From Xiheimicrobium sp033763395 (GTDB taxonomy: Bacteria; Myxococcota; Myxococcia; Myxococcales; Myxococcaceae), in contig JANRKQ010000128.1 in the NCBI GenBank assembly GCA_033763395.1, positions 1 to 64,000 on the forward strand: a DNA stretch of 64,000 nucleotides, read 5' to 3'. Below, one piece after another: positions 1-9,468 of the stretch (its first letter is position 1; every line of letters starts with the position of its first letter). The position numbers and the translations under genes were made by a program. The notes beneath the pieces are model-generated. The model had not been told where the DNA came from, ran no database searches, and saw only the letters and a program-made list of their open reading frames with translations.

Positions 1-1
1 T

Positions 2-3000
2 GGCGGCTCGGCAGGCGGCGTCGGAGGCGGCTCAGCCGGTGGTGGCCCTGACGCCGGCGTGCCCAGCCTGTCCGTCACCCCGCTCACCGCAACGACCTGG
101 TTCGGCGGCGCCAATGTGTCGCTCCAGGCGACCCTCGTGAACTCGACAGAGGTCGTCTCGTGGCAGCTCTCAGGCCCCGGCAGACTGAGCGCATCGACGG
201 GGCTGACGGTGGCGTATCAACCTCCCGCGAGCGGTACGTTCTCCAGTCAGGCCGTCATCCAGGCCAACACCGCGTCGGGGCTGATGGCTCAGGCGGTGGT
301 GACCGTGGGCCTGACGCCCGTGCTCAGTGTGTCTCCGGCCAACGCGGCGGCCACCATCGGCGGAGGCCCCGTGACGTTGACGGCGACGACAGCGAACTTC
401 CCGTCGATACCGACGCTGACGTGGACCCTCGCGGGTGCGGGCACGCTCTCAGCAACCACGGGTGCTTCGGTGCAGTGGACCCCGCCCACCGCTGGCCTGG
501 CCGGCATGTCGATGGTGGTCGTCAGCGCGCCGGGCGGATTCATGGCCGTCGCCACGTTGTCCTACTCGACGGCCCCGACGCTCGTTCTCAACTGCGGTCC
601 CGGGCGAGCGCTCGCCGGCGGCTTCGACCTCCCCTTGACGGCCACCGTGAGCGGCTCGACGGCCCCCGTGATGTGGGCGAGCCCCGCGGTCGGGTCATTG
701 CTGAACGCATCGGGCGCGATGACCTCGTACCGACCACCGACGGCGGTGACGGACTCGCAGGGCTTCCAGGACGTCGTGGTCACGGCGAGCGCGGGGAGCC
801 TCATGGGGTCCTGCACCGTCCGCGTCTACACGGTGACGCTCAACGCTCCGGGCCGGGTCTTCATCTCGAGCCCGCCGGTCCCGGTGACGGCGACCGTGCG
901 TGGAGTACCGCTTGGAGGCACCTGGAGCCTCATGAGCGCGAGCCCTGGCTCGCTGTCGAACCCGCAGGGATTGTCGGTCGACTACGTTCCACCCCACGAC
1001 CCGGCTCAGACCGGGCTCGCCACCCTCGCCTTCTCCACACCGGAAGGCGTGACGCGGGTGGCGGTGGACGTCGACGACCGGCTCAACCGCGGCCTCACCG
1101 TCGTGGCATGGGGCGTCGTCCCGGTGCTGTCGTCGAGCACCCCCGCCATGCTCTCGCCCACGACCTCATTCGTTTCGACGGGCCCCAACTCCGTCATCAC
1201 CGCCACCCGCCTGGCCGCGGGCCGGGTTCGTGTGCTGGTGGACGGCCTGAGCGTCTCGGCCCGAACCACGACCATCGAAACGACTGGCTACCAGGGGCGC
1301 TTCTGCTCGGTCGAAGACGCGAGCCTCAACACCTTCACCGTTCAGTGCAACGACGCACCTGGCGCAGCCGCCGACTCGGCGTTCAACTTCCGCGTCGTTC
1401 AGGACAACTTGTCCGCAGGTGGTGCCATTCTGGCGTATGGCGTCGTGCCGGGCACCACCGTCTTCCCGGCGTCGCTCTCGTCGACCGAAGGCTGGAGTGC
1501 GACGGGCTCCCTTCAGGTGACGAACCCCCAGGTCGGCACGTACCTGGTCTCGCTGGGCACCCTGCCCGCGGGCGCGTCGGTCGGCGCCGTGCTGGTGGCC
1601 CCTCAGACACCCGACGTCGGCAGACAGCGCTGCAGCCTCTTCAACGCGGCTGGTGCGTCTTCGATAGAGCTTCGCTGCCTTGGCCAATCGGCTGCCGTGA
1701 ACACGGGCTTCTCATTCGTGGTGATGGGCCGGGGCATCGTCAGTGAAGCTACCGTCGACCTGCAGACCACCCTCGTGACGACGCCAGACGGCGGGTTCGC
1801 TTCCGTCGGTGCCACCTCTGGGGCTGCGGGTCTCTCGACCGGCCAACTGCAGACGGGCGTCTATCAGATCGTCTCGACCGGACCGCTCGCACGGGGCCGT
1901 TCCCCGGTGGTCTCCAGCGCCAGCACGCGGTCGCCCAACGCGACCTGCGTCACCAGCGTATTTGGCGGAGCGCTGCCGCCGGGCTACCTCGAATGCTACA
2001 CGCCCTTCGGCGGGAGGCTGGACACAGGCTTCGACTTCACGGTGACCTCACGCGGCCGCCCCAGCCTCGCCAACGTCACCGGCTACGCCTTCATCGACGT
2101 GCCCGGAGCGTCGTCGACCCCGCCCGCCATCACTGCCTTCAACGCGAACGGCGGCGCCATCACCTCGACACGCCGGGGCGTGGGTGACTACCGCGTCACC
2201 TTCACCAACCTCGCGCTGACGAACGCGACCGCCGTGGCCACGGCCTTCGGCGGGGCCCGACGCTGCGCCGTCGAGAGCGTGCTCAACGACGACGTCGACG
2301 TTCGCTGCTACGGCGCCACCAACCAACCGCTGGACTCGCAGTTCTTCGTCACCGTGCATGAGTTCAACGCGCCCTCGACGGCCCGGGTGATGGCGTACGC
2401 GCGGGTTGCTGCGACGGGGGCGGCGCCAGCGCCAGCCTTCTCGAGCAATCCGGGCGGCGCCATCACGGTTCAGCGCACCAGTGTGGGCGTGTACGCCGTG
2501 ACGTTGACTGGCTTGACCGGCGCTGACGCGCGGAGTCTTTCGGTCACGGCCGAAAACTCGAGCCGGTTCTGCAGCCTCTTCTCGCGCAGCGCGCAAGCCT
2601 TCGGGGTCCAGTGCCATGACGGCGCCGGCCTCGCCGACAGCGACTTCAGCTTCGTCGCCTTCACCGACCAGCCCTTCACCTCGCTCACCCAGCCCGTGAC
2701 GAACGCCGAGGTGCTGGCGTTCGCCTTCGCGAGCGAGGCGGCCACCGCCTCGTACACACCCTTCATTCCCTTCTCGTACAACAGCGGCGGGCAGACCATC
2801 ACCGCGACCCGCACGGGGCCTGGCGTCTATGCGATGCGCTTCCCCGGGTTGTCCTTCAACAGCGGCGTGGTGCAGGTGACGCCCACCGACACGGTGAATC
2901 GGTGCGCGGTGCAGTCACAGCTCGACGACACCATCTCGGTGCGCTGCTACGGGCCCTCGGGGGTTCCCGCCGACTCGCGCTACCTGCTGTCCTTCGTGCG

Positions 3001-3004
3001 GTGA
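2..3004 (+). CDS. Large secreted repeat protein, 5' end missing
   Basis: The frame is open from the first bases of the window, so the true start and signal peptide lie upstream. It opens with a Gly/Ser/Ala-rich linker ending in 'PDAGVPSL', typical of the region just after a lipobox in myxobacterial surface proteins. Four Ig-like units follow (about 62-1075), each closing with a 'Y/W-x-PP' motif. Then come six units of about 100 residues (about 1090-3001), each with two cysteines roughly 14-18 residues apart and an acidic-Ser-x-F type motif after the second. The paired cysteines suggest one disulfide per unit outside the cytoplasm. The likely role is a cell-surface or adhesin-like protein; no catalytic motif is visible. 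The GTG at 59 is internal, not a start. Confidence 0.8.
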   Translation, partial: GGSAGGVGGGSAGGGPDAGVPSLSVTPLTATTWFGGANVSLQATLVNSTEVVSWQLSGPGRLSASTGLTVAYQPPASGTFSSQAVIQANTASGLMAQAVVTVGLTPVLSVSPANAAATIGGGPVTLTATTANFPSIPTLTWTLAGAGTLSATTGASVQWTPPTAGLAGMSMVVVSAPGGFMAVATLSYSTAPTLVLNCGPGRALAGGFDLPLTATVSGSTAPVMWASPAVGSLLNASGAMTSYRPPTAVTDSQGFQDVVVTASAGSLMGSCTVRVYTVTLNAPGRVFISSPPVPVTATVRGVPLGGTWSLMSASPGSLSNPQGLSVDYVPPHDPAQTGLATLAFSTPEGVTRVAVDVDDRLNRGLTVVAWGVVPVLSSSTPAMLSPTTSFVSTGPNSVITATRLAAGRVRVLVDGLSVSARTTTIETTGYQGRFCSVEDASLNTFTVQCNDAPGAAADSAFNFRVVQDNLSAGGAILAYGVVPGTTVFPASLSSTEGWSATGSLQVTNPQVGTYLVSLGTLPAGASVGAVLVAPQTPDVGRQRCSLFNAAGASSIELRCLGQSAAVNTGFSFVVMGRGIVSEATVDLQTTLVTTPDGGFASVGATSGAAGLSTGQLQTGVYQIVSTGPLARGRSPVVSSASTRSPNATCVTSVFGGALPPGYLECYTPFGGRLDTGFDFTVTSRGRPSLANVTGYAFIDVPGASSTPPAITAFNANGGAITSTRRGVGDYRVTFTNLALTNATAVATAFGGARRCAVESVLNDDVDVRCYGATNQPLDSQFFVTVHEFNAPSTARVMAYARVAATGAAPAPAFSSNPGGAITVQRTSVGVYAVTLTGLTGADARSLSVTAENSSRFCSLFSRSAQAFGVQCHDGAGLADSDFSFVAFTDQPFTSLTQPVTNAEVLAFAFASEAATASYTPFIPFSYNSGGQTITATRTGPGVYAMRFPGLSFNSGVVQVTPTDTVNRCAVQSQLDDTISVRCYGPSGVPADSRYLLSFVR

Positions 3005-3007
3005 TGG

Positions 3008-4177
3008 TCATCTCTCCGCTGGTCGGAAGCGCTCGAGTGCCATCGCCACCTGCGCGCTCTCGTTGATGGTGCGCTGGCTGAACGCCGAGGCGCGCCCGAA
3101 GTAGCCGAAGGCCCGCAGCGCGCGGGGGTCGTCCTTCGCTTCGTCCACGCGTGACAGGTCGAAGCCGTCGGCCTCGAAGCGGTCGACGTGGCCCGTGGTG
3201 TCGACGCGATGAAAGGCCTCGGCGTTGCGGCGGGCGCGGCTGGCCACGTGGCAGCTCGCGCAGTCGACGGTCTTCGGGGAGGAGCGCTCCGGGTGCTCGA
3301 TGCGCAGCGCCGAGGTGAGCGCCTTGTCGAGGGAGCGCCGGTCGAGCAGCCGCATCTCGCGCTCGCTCAGGAGCAGGTCGAGGGCGTCGGAGGGCGCGGC
3401 GGGAACGAGCGCGCCGTTGCGGAACGACTCGTTTCCGAACTCCTGGAACGCCTGGACCTTCAGCATCGGCAGCCGGGGAATCAGGTCGTCGACCAGCCCG
3501 CCTTCGCGCACGTCGAAGGCCGTGAACTGCCACGCGGCGCCCTGCGCGTCGACCGACATCACCGCCACGCGCGAGAGCGTCGCCGAGCCGCAGGCCTCGA
3601 GCACCAGCGTGCGGAGCTTCGCGCCGTACAGACCGTCGAGCCCCTGCCGCCGCAGCACCGGGTGCACGTCGAGCGGGCCGTTGGTGAGCGTTCCCGCGAG
3701 CTCATCGAGCTCGAACAGCCCCCGCAGGACGCCGTCGAAGCGCGCGGACTCGAGCGAGTAGAAGAGGTGCACGGTGGCGTCGCGCGTGGTGACGACGCCC
3801 TGGTCGACGATGACGGGCTGGGCCACCAGCCGCACCTGCTTGACGCACGAGGGCGGGCTCGGCGGAGCGCTCCCCGGAAAGCACGGGTCGACCCGCACGC
3901 TCACGACGCGCAGCTCGTCGAAGAGCGCGCCCGCGTCCTGCCCTTCGACCAGCCGCGGCAGCCGCTCGTACAGCGGGCGGGGAAGCAGGGGCCCCAGGTC
4001 GCCACCGGCAGCGAGGCCCAGCAGGCTGTCGAGCCGATGGGGCGCCGGAAGCGGCAGGAGGAAGGAGACGTCGTTCAGGTCGAGGCGCTCGGTCTCGACG
4101 ACCCGTCCCGGCCCGATGACGGGCGCCGCTCCGCACCCGACGAGCACCACCATCACCAGAGGGCTCCACGCACGCAT
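3008..4177 (-). CDS. Lipoprotein with one c-type heme motif
   Basis: Predicted 389-residue lipoprotein. The chosen ATG (4177) gives a short hydrophobic signal ending in the lipobox LVGC; an in-frame ATG at 4189 is an alternative, and a longer reading to 4324 would bury the signal peptide and run into the neighbouring gene. Near the C-terminus a CASCH motif (CxxCH) predicts covalent attachment of one c-type heme, which requires export. The rest, with a conserved-looking 'DRRSLDKALTSALRIEHPE' stretch before the heme site, matches no enzyme family I recognise. It ends 3 bp from the convergent repeat protein and is divergent from the GIY-YIG gene. An electron-transfer or redox-sensing role is inferred from the motif only. 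Confidence 0.72.
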   Translation of the reverse strand: MRAWSPLVMVVLVGCGAAPVIGPGRVVETERLDLNDVSFLLPLPAPHRLDSLLGLAAGGDLGPLLPRPLYERLPRLVEGQDAGALFDELRVVSVRVDPCFPGSAPPSPPSCVKQVRLVAQPVIVDQGVVTTRDATVHLFYSLESARFDGVLRGLFELDELAGTLTNGPLDVHPVLRRQGLDGLYGAKLRTLVLEACGSATLSRVAVMSVDAQGAAWQFTAFDVREGGLVDDLIPRLPMLKVQAFQEFGNESFRNGALVPAAPSDALDLLLSEREMRLLDRRSLDKALTSALRIEHPERSSPKTVDCASCHVASRARRNAEAFHRVDTTGHVDRFEADGFDLSRVDEAKDDPRALRAFGYFGRASAFSQRTINESAQVAMALERFRPAER

Positions 4178-4304
4178 GGGGCCGGCCATCGCAAAGTCAG
4201 GACCAATGGCGAACCTCAAGGCGCGCGCGGTGTTGCAGGACCCGGGGCGCGGCGGTTTCAGTTTTCCGTCACGGGATTTCCGCCCGGCGGGTACACCGAG
4301 CGCG

Positions 4305-4583
4305 ATGCCCTGGTACGTGTACATGGTGCGCTGCCGCGACGGCTCGCTCTACACCGGCATCACCACCGACCTCGCGCGGCGGGTGGCAGCGCACTCGAAC
4401 GGCACTGGCGCGCGCTACACCCGCTCCCGGCGCCCGGTGACGCTCGTGTACTCACGCCGCGCGCGCGACAAGGCCTCGGCGCTCAAGACCGAGTACCGGC
4501 TCAAGCAGCTGTCCCGGAGCGAGAAGCTCGCGCTCACCACCACGACGGCGAGGCAGAGGGCTGTTCGCCGCCGCGCGACCTGA
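4305..4583 (+). CDS. GIY-YIG nuclease-like protein (UPF0213/YhbQ type)
   Basis: Small 92-residue single-domain protein. The N-terminus 'WYVYMVRCRDGSLYTGIT' carries the two aromatic motifs of GIY-YIG nucleases. It is followed by the Arg-containing helix (ARRVAAHSNG) and the metal-binding Glu in 'LKTEYRLKQL'. Length and layout fit the stand-alone YhbQ/UPF0213 family, linked in other bacteria to DNA damage responses and DNA or RNA cleavage. The ATG at 4305 is chosen because the domain starts there; longer upstream reading in this frame is antisense to the heme lipoprotein. A small membrane protein follows after 13 bp, so the two may be co-transcribed. Confidence 0.85.
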   Translation: MPWYVYMVRCRDGSLYTGITTDLARRVAAHSNGTGARYTRSRRPVTLVYSRRARDKASALKTEYRLKQLSRSEKLALTTTTARQRAVRRRAT

Positions 4584-4596
4584 TACGGAAGGCGCC

Positions 4597-4848
4597 GTGC
4601 TCTTCATCGTCCTCGGCCTGCTGCTCCAGCTCGTCGCCGTCGTCTGCTGGGTCATCATCTTCGCGCACGCGTTCCAGCGCAGCCTCGGCACCGGCGTGAT
4701 GGTGATGCTCATTCCCATCTACAACCTCGTCTACGCGTTCACCCAGTTCGAGCACCGTCGCAAGGGCCTCGTCCTCGCGGGCGCCATCGGCGGCTTCGTG
4801 TTGGCCGTCGTCCTGCGCACCGTGGGCAGCGCGCTCGTGCCCGCCTGA
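4597..4848 (+). CDS. Small membrane protein
   Basis: An 83-residue protein starting at GTG 4597, with an AAGG Shine-Dalgarno-like stretch just before it. It has two or three hydrophobic segments: residues 1-25, about 33-48, and a C-terminal helix after a short charged stretch (EHRRKG). No family is recognised with confidence. The spacing from the GIY-YIG gene suggests co-transcription. A short perfect inverted repeat (CCTGAC/GTCAGG, 4844-4861) overlaps its stop codon and could help end transcription, but no T-run follows. Confidence 0.62.
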   Translation: MLFIVLGLLLQLVAVVCWVIIFAHAFQRSLGTGVMVMLIPIYNLVYAFTQFEHRRKGLVLAGAIGGFVLAVVLRTVGSALVPA

Positions 4849-5014
4849 CGGACATGTCAGGTGAAGTAGGTTCGAGGAAGATCAACGCCGCTGCTGGACG
4901 GAGCGGTATGGTGGAGCGGCCGGCGCAACCACCCTTTGGTTCGCGGGTTCGTGCGATGTGCGCTCCACTCCCCTCGGTGCCAGTACCGCCGCGCCGCTCC
5001 GGCTGGAGCGCACC

Positions 5015-6502
<1,488 letters not shown>

Positions 6503-6561
6503 GGGATGTGTTCGACGCGTCGGTAGACCCGCTCTCCCCGCTCAAGCAGGATGAGGTGCCC

Positions 6562-7212
6562 ATGCCGTTCCGCCTCGCCCTGGTGTTGCTCCTCGCGCTG
6601 TCGCCGTCGGCCCTCGCCCAGAAGAAGAAGGTCGACCCCGTCGAGCAGCAGGCGCGCGGGCTCTTCGCCGAGGCCCAGAAGGCCTACGACGTCGGTGAGT
6701 TCGAGCGCGCGCTCACGCTCTACTCCGACGCCTACAAGCTCAAGGCGCTGCCGGGCTTCCTCTTCAACATCGCCCAGTGTCACCGCCAGCTCGGCAACTA
6801 CGAGCGCGCGGCCTTCTTCTACGGGCGCTTCATCGACAACTCGAACACCACCGCGCCCAACGTCGAGCTCGCGCGCGAGTTGTTGTCCGACGTGTCGCGG
6901 CGGCAGAGCGAGAAGGAAGCGGCCGAGAAGAAGGCTGCGGACGAGAAGGCCGAGGCCGAGCGCCGCGCCGCCGATGCGCCGGTGGCGCCTCCGCTGACAC
7001 CCACCGAGCTGTCGACGCTCCCGCCGCCGCCACCGCCCGTCGTCGAGCCCGAGCCGGTGACGAAGAAGGCGTGGTTCTGGGTCGTCATCGGCGTGGGGGT
7101 CGCGGCCGTGGCCACCGGCGTCACCGTCGGCGCCGTCGCCGCTTCACAGCCGCGCGAGGTGATGTACGTGCCGCGCATGACGTCCCTGCCCGACATCGAT
7201 GGGAGGCGCTGA
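6562..7212 (+). CDS. Exported TPR protein with C-terminal membrane helix
   Basis: A 216-residue protein with a cleavable signal peptide (MPFRLALVLLLALSPSALAQ). Two tetratricopeptide-like repeats follow (about residues 30-105; 'GLFAEAQKAYDVGEFERAL' and 'FNIAQCHRQLGNYERAAFFY'), then a charged Lys/Ala/Glu-rich coiled coil, a Pro-rich linker and one transmembrane helix (WFWVVIGVGVAAVATGVTVG). ATG 6562 is chosen because it begins the signal peptide and has GAGG upstream. It lies between the kinase and a Cys-rich lipoprotein whose start is 1 bp past its stop, so these three genes look like one transcription unit. It probably acts as an envelope scaffold. Confidence 0.82.
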   Translation: MPFRLALVLLLALSPSALAQKKKVDPVEQQARGLFAEAQKAYDVGEFERALTLYSDAYKLKALPGFLFNIAQCHRQLGNYERAAFFYGRFIDNSNTTAPNVELARELLSDVSRRQSEKEAAEKKAADEKAEAERRAADAPVAPPLTPTELSTLPPPPPPVVEPEPVTKKAWFWVVIGVGVAAVATGVTVGAVAASQPREVMYVPRMTSLPDIDGRR

Positions 7213-7213
7213 G

Positions 7214-8311
7214 ATGAGACCGGTCATCGTCCTCGGGACGGCCTTCGTCGTCGGCACCCTCTTCGGCGCCGCGTGCGGCCCGGTGCGGGAGGTCGGACCC
7301 ACGGCGCTGGTGCTCGAGGTGTACTTCAACGAGGCGCGCGGCACGAAGGCGCTCCTCATCTCGGGCACGGCCGAGGTCGACGGCGTACCGGTCAACGTCT
7401 TCCCCACGAGCCAGCGGCCCGAGGCGCTGACTGGCGCGGCGTTTCCGGTGCCCCAGACGGTGCGGGTGCTGCTCAACGACAGCCGCGGTGGCACGCCGGT
7501 GGAGGTCACGGTCATCGGCCTCAACGCCGATGGCGAGGCCGTCGAGGCCGCCACCCAGACGGTGACGCCCGTCACCCAGAGAGAGACCCTCGTCACGCTG
7601 ACGCTGCGCCCCTTCGCCGATAGCGTCGAGCCTGACGCTGGTCTGCCGGACGCCGGCGTGTTCGACGCCGACGGAGGCCGGCCCTGCCAGTGCGACAGCG
7701 GCTGTTGCAACACCTTCGGGACCTGCGCACCCGCCCGTGTGCCGCTTGGCTCGGGCACCACGTTGAACGCGGTGTACCTCGGCGCCCCGAATCAGGTCTG
7801 CACCGGCGTTTGCCCTCTGGGGCGGGCGGACACGGTGGTCAATGGGACCTGCCGGTGCGGAAGCTCGAGCGCCTGCGGCGACGGGCTCCGCTGCCTCGCC
7901 GGTCGGTGCGTGTGCGACCAGGCCTCGGGCTGCCGTGGCTGTTGCAGCAGCGGCACGACGTGCTCCGCGGGCCGAATCAAGACCGAGTGTGGAAGCGGCG
8001 GCGTGGCGTGCGGCCGCTGCGAGGCGCTGTCGAACGTGTGCCTCAGCACCGGCCGGTGTTCGCAGAACATGTGCACCGGCGCCGCGGGGACCTGCTGCTC
8101 GGGAACCGGCTCGGTCGAGTCGAAGTGGCCCACCTGCACCGGAGCGTCGGGCGACTGTGTGGCCTGCGACCCGCTCCGCAGCAACGCCTGTCGGGTGGCC
8201 GCTGTTGGTGGCAATTCCTCTCCGTGCGCGTGCGGCGCGGGCAACAGCTGCACGCAAGAAGAACTCTGTCTCTTCCTCGGTGGCCAGGCCGTCTGCCGAC
8301 GCTCGTTCTGA
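7214..8311 (+). CDS. Cysteine-rich lipoprotein
   Basis: A 365-residue lipoprotein starting 1 bp after the preceding stop, with GGGAGG as ribosome binding site. The signal ends with a lipobox-like 'LFGAAC'. The first half is a beta-rich domain. After a 'DAGLPDAGVFDADGG' linker the second half (from about 7680) is extremely Cys-rich, with many CC, CxC and CxxC pairs, as in disulfide-knotted extracellular domains. No enzyme motif is seen. Translational coupling to the TPR gene and closeness to the kinase suggest a surface component of the same unit. Confidence 0.75.
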   Translation: MRPVIVLGTAFVVGTLFGAACGPVREVGPTALVLEVYFNEARGTKALLISGTAEVDGVPVNVFPTSQRPEALTGAAFPVPQTVRVLLNDSRGGTPVEVTVIGLNADGEAVEAATQTVTPVTQRETLVTLTLRPFADSVEPDAGLPDAGVFDADGGRPCQCDSGCCNTFGTCAPARVPLGSGTTLNAVYLGAPNQVCTGVCPLGRADTVVNGTCRCGSSSACGDGLRCLAGRCVCDQASGCRGCCSSGTTCSAGRIKTECGSGGVACGRCEALSNVCLSTGRCSQNMCTGAAGTCCSGTGSVESKWPTCTGASGDCVACDPLRSNACRVAAVGGNSSPCACGAGNSCTQEELCLFLGGQAVCRRSF

Positions 8312-8320
8312 CGAGGCTCC

Positions 8321-8791
8321 ATGCACCCCAACGCCGAGCTGATTCGCCGCTTCTACGACGCCTTCGGCCGCCGCGACGCCGAAGGCATGGCCGCTTGCTA
8401 CGCCGACGGCATTCAGTTCTCGGACCCGGCGTTCCCCGACCTGCGCGGCAAGGACGCGGGCGACATGTGGCGCATGCTGTGCGAGGCCGGGAAGGACCTG
8501 CGCATCGAGGCGTCCGAGATTGACGCCGACGACACCACGGGCCGCGCCCGCTGGGTGGCGCACTACACCTTCAGCGCCACGGGCCGGAAGGTGGTGAACG
8601 ACATTCGGGCCAGCTTCCGTTTCCAGAACGGCCGCATCGTCGAGCACCGCGACGTGTTCGACTTCGGGCGGTGGGCGCGGCAGGCGCTCGGCCTGCCCGG
8701 GCTGCTGCTCGGCTGGACCGGGTGGATGCAGAAGCAGGTGCAGGCCCGGGCGGCGAAGGGCCTCGCGTCGTTCCAGAAGAAACGCGGCTGA
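8321..8791 (+). CDS. SnoaL/NTF2-like protein
   Basis: A 156-residue protein whose first 120 residues have the SnoaL-like NTF2 fold signature: 'LIRRFYDAFGRRDAEGMAAC', then 'FSDPAFPDLRGKDAGDMWR', then a beta-rich stretch ending 'FQNGRIVEHRDVFDF'. Such proteins are small-molecule binders or isomerase-like enzymes whose substrate cannot be predicted from sequence. The tail carries a short amphipathic 'LGLPGLLLGWTGWMQKQVQ' helix. It starts 9 bp after the Cys-rich lipoprotein and may be co-transcribed, although its function looks unrelated. Confidence 0.87.
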   Translation: MHPNAELIRRFYDAFGRRDAEGMAACYADGIQFSDPAFPDLRGKDAGDMWRMLCEAGKDLRIEASEIDADDTTGRARWVAHYTFSATGRKVVNDIRASFRFQNGRIVEHRDVFDFGRWARQALGLPGLLLGWTGWMQKQVQARAAKGLASFQKKRG

Positions 8792-8796
8792 AGCCG

Positions 8797-9327
8797 TCAG
8801 CCGAGCGTCAGGCTGATGGTCTCGGTGCCGAGCTGCAGGTCCATGTCGCGGTCGATGACGACCCGCTGCACCTTGCGCCCATCGGAGAACATGCCGTTCG
8901 ACGAGCCCAGGTCTTCGATGATCCACGTGCGGCCATCGAAGGTGATGGCGCAGTGCTCTCGCGACACCTTGGCCGACTGCACGACGAAGGCGCAGGTGTT
9001 GCCACGGCCGATGGTGAAGCGGCCGTCCTGGTCGAGCTCCACCGACACGCTGTGGCCGTTGTAGGTGATGCTGAGCGGCGGCGGCTCGTTGCGGGCCGGC
9101 GGTCGCTTGCCACCGCCCTGTGGGCCGCGCTGGGGCCTCGGCGGCTCTGGAATCGGCTCCGGCTCGGGTTCGGGCTCGGGCTCCGGCTCGGGGGCCACGC
9201 CGCCGCCCGCCAGGCGCACGTAGATGCCGAGGACGTGGTTGATCAACGCATCGCGCTCGGTGCCCAGCCGCAGCGCGATGTCGTCGATGGCCTGCAGAAG
9301 GGAGTCGTCGATGACCGGCCGGGACAC
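8797..9327 (-). CDS. FHA-domain protein
   Basis: A 176-residue cytoplasmic protein that starts with GTG. Residues 1-45 form a small helical domain. A Pro-Glu repeat linker follows (about eight PE units, encoded by a 6-bp tandem repeat near 9150-9195) and then a C-terminal forkhead-associated domain (about 90-176). The phosphothreonine-binding residues are present: Arg in 'FTIGRGNTC', Ser-Arg-Glu-His in 'VSREHC' and Asn in 'SSNGMF'. FHA domains bind phosphothreonine made by Hanks kinases, so this is a plausible reader for kinases such as the one at 5.0 kb. Its 3' end is convergent with the SnoaL-like gene, 5 bp away. Confidence 0.92.
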   Translation of the reverse strand: MSRPVIDDSLLQAIDDIALRLGTERDALINHVLGIYVRLAGGGVAPEPEPEPEPEPEPIPEPPRPQRGPQGGGKRPPARNEPPPLSITYNGHSVSVELDQDGRFTIGRGNTCAFVVQSAKVSREHCAITFDGRTWIIEDLGSSNGMFSDGRKVQRVVIDRDMDLQLGTETISLTLG

Positions 9328-9468
9328 GGCGCGCAGTCTGCGTCCATTCTCCGGGGAGATCCACGTTTTGGTCAGCGGATGGGACGTCAGTGGGGGTGTC
9401 GCCTACACGTGACGGGGCCTTCCCGGACGGCTGGACAGCCCCGGCACCCGTCTTCGATGGTGGGCCCC

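Noticed and set aside
1..60. Gly/Ser/Ala codon repeat as a mobile repeat
   Set aside because: It is coding linker sequence of the first gene; similar linkers occur in other lipoproteins here.
9150..9195. 6-bp tandem repeat as a possible satellite or CRISPR-like array
   Set aside because: It encodes the Pro-Glu linker of the FHA protein in frame; no spacers.
7121..9364. 747-codon minus-strand open frame
   Set aside because: Covers three well-supported plus-strand genes and has no recognisable domain.
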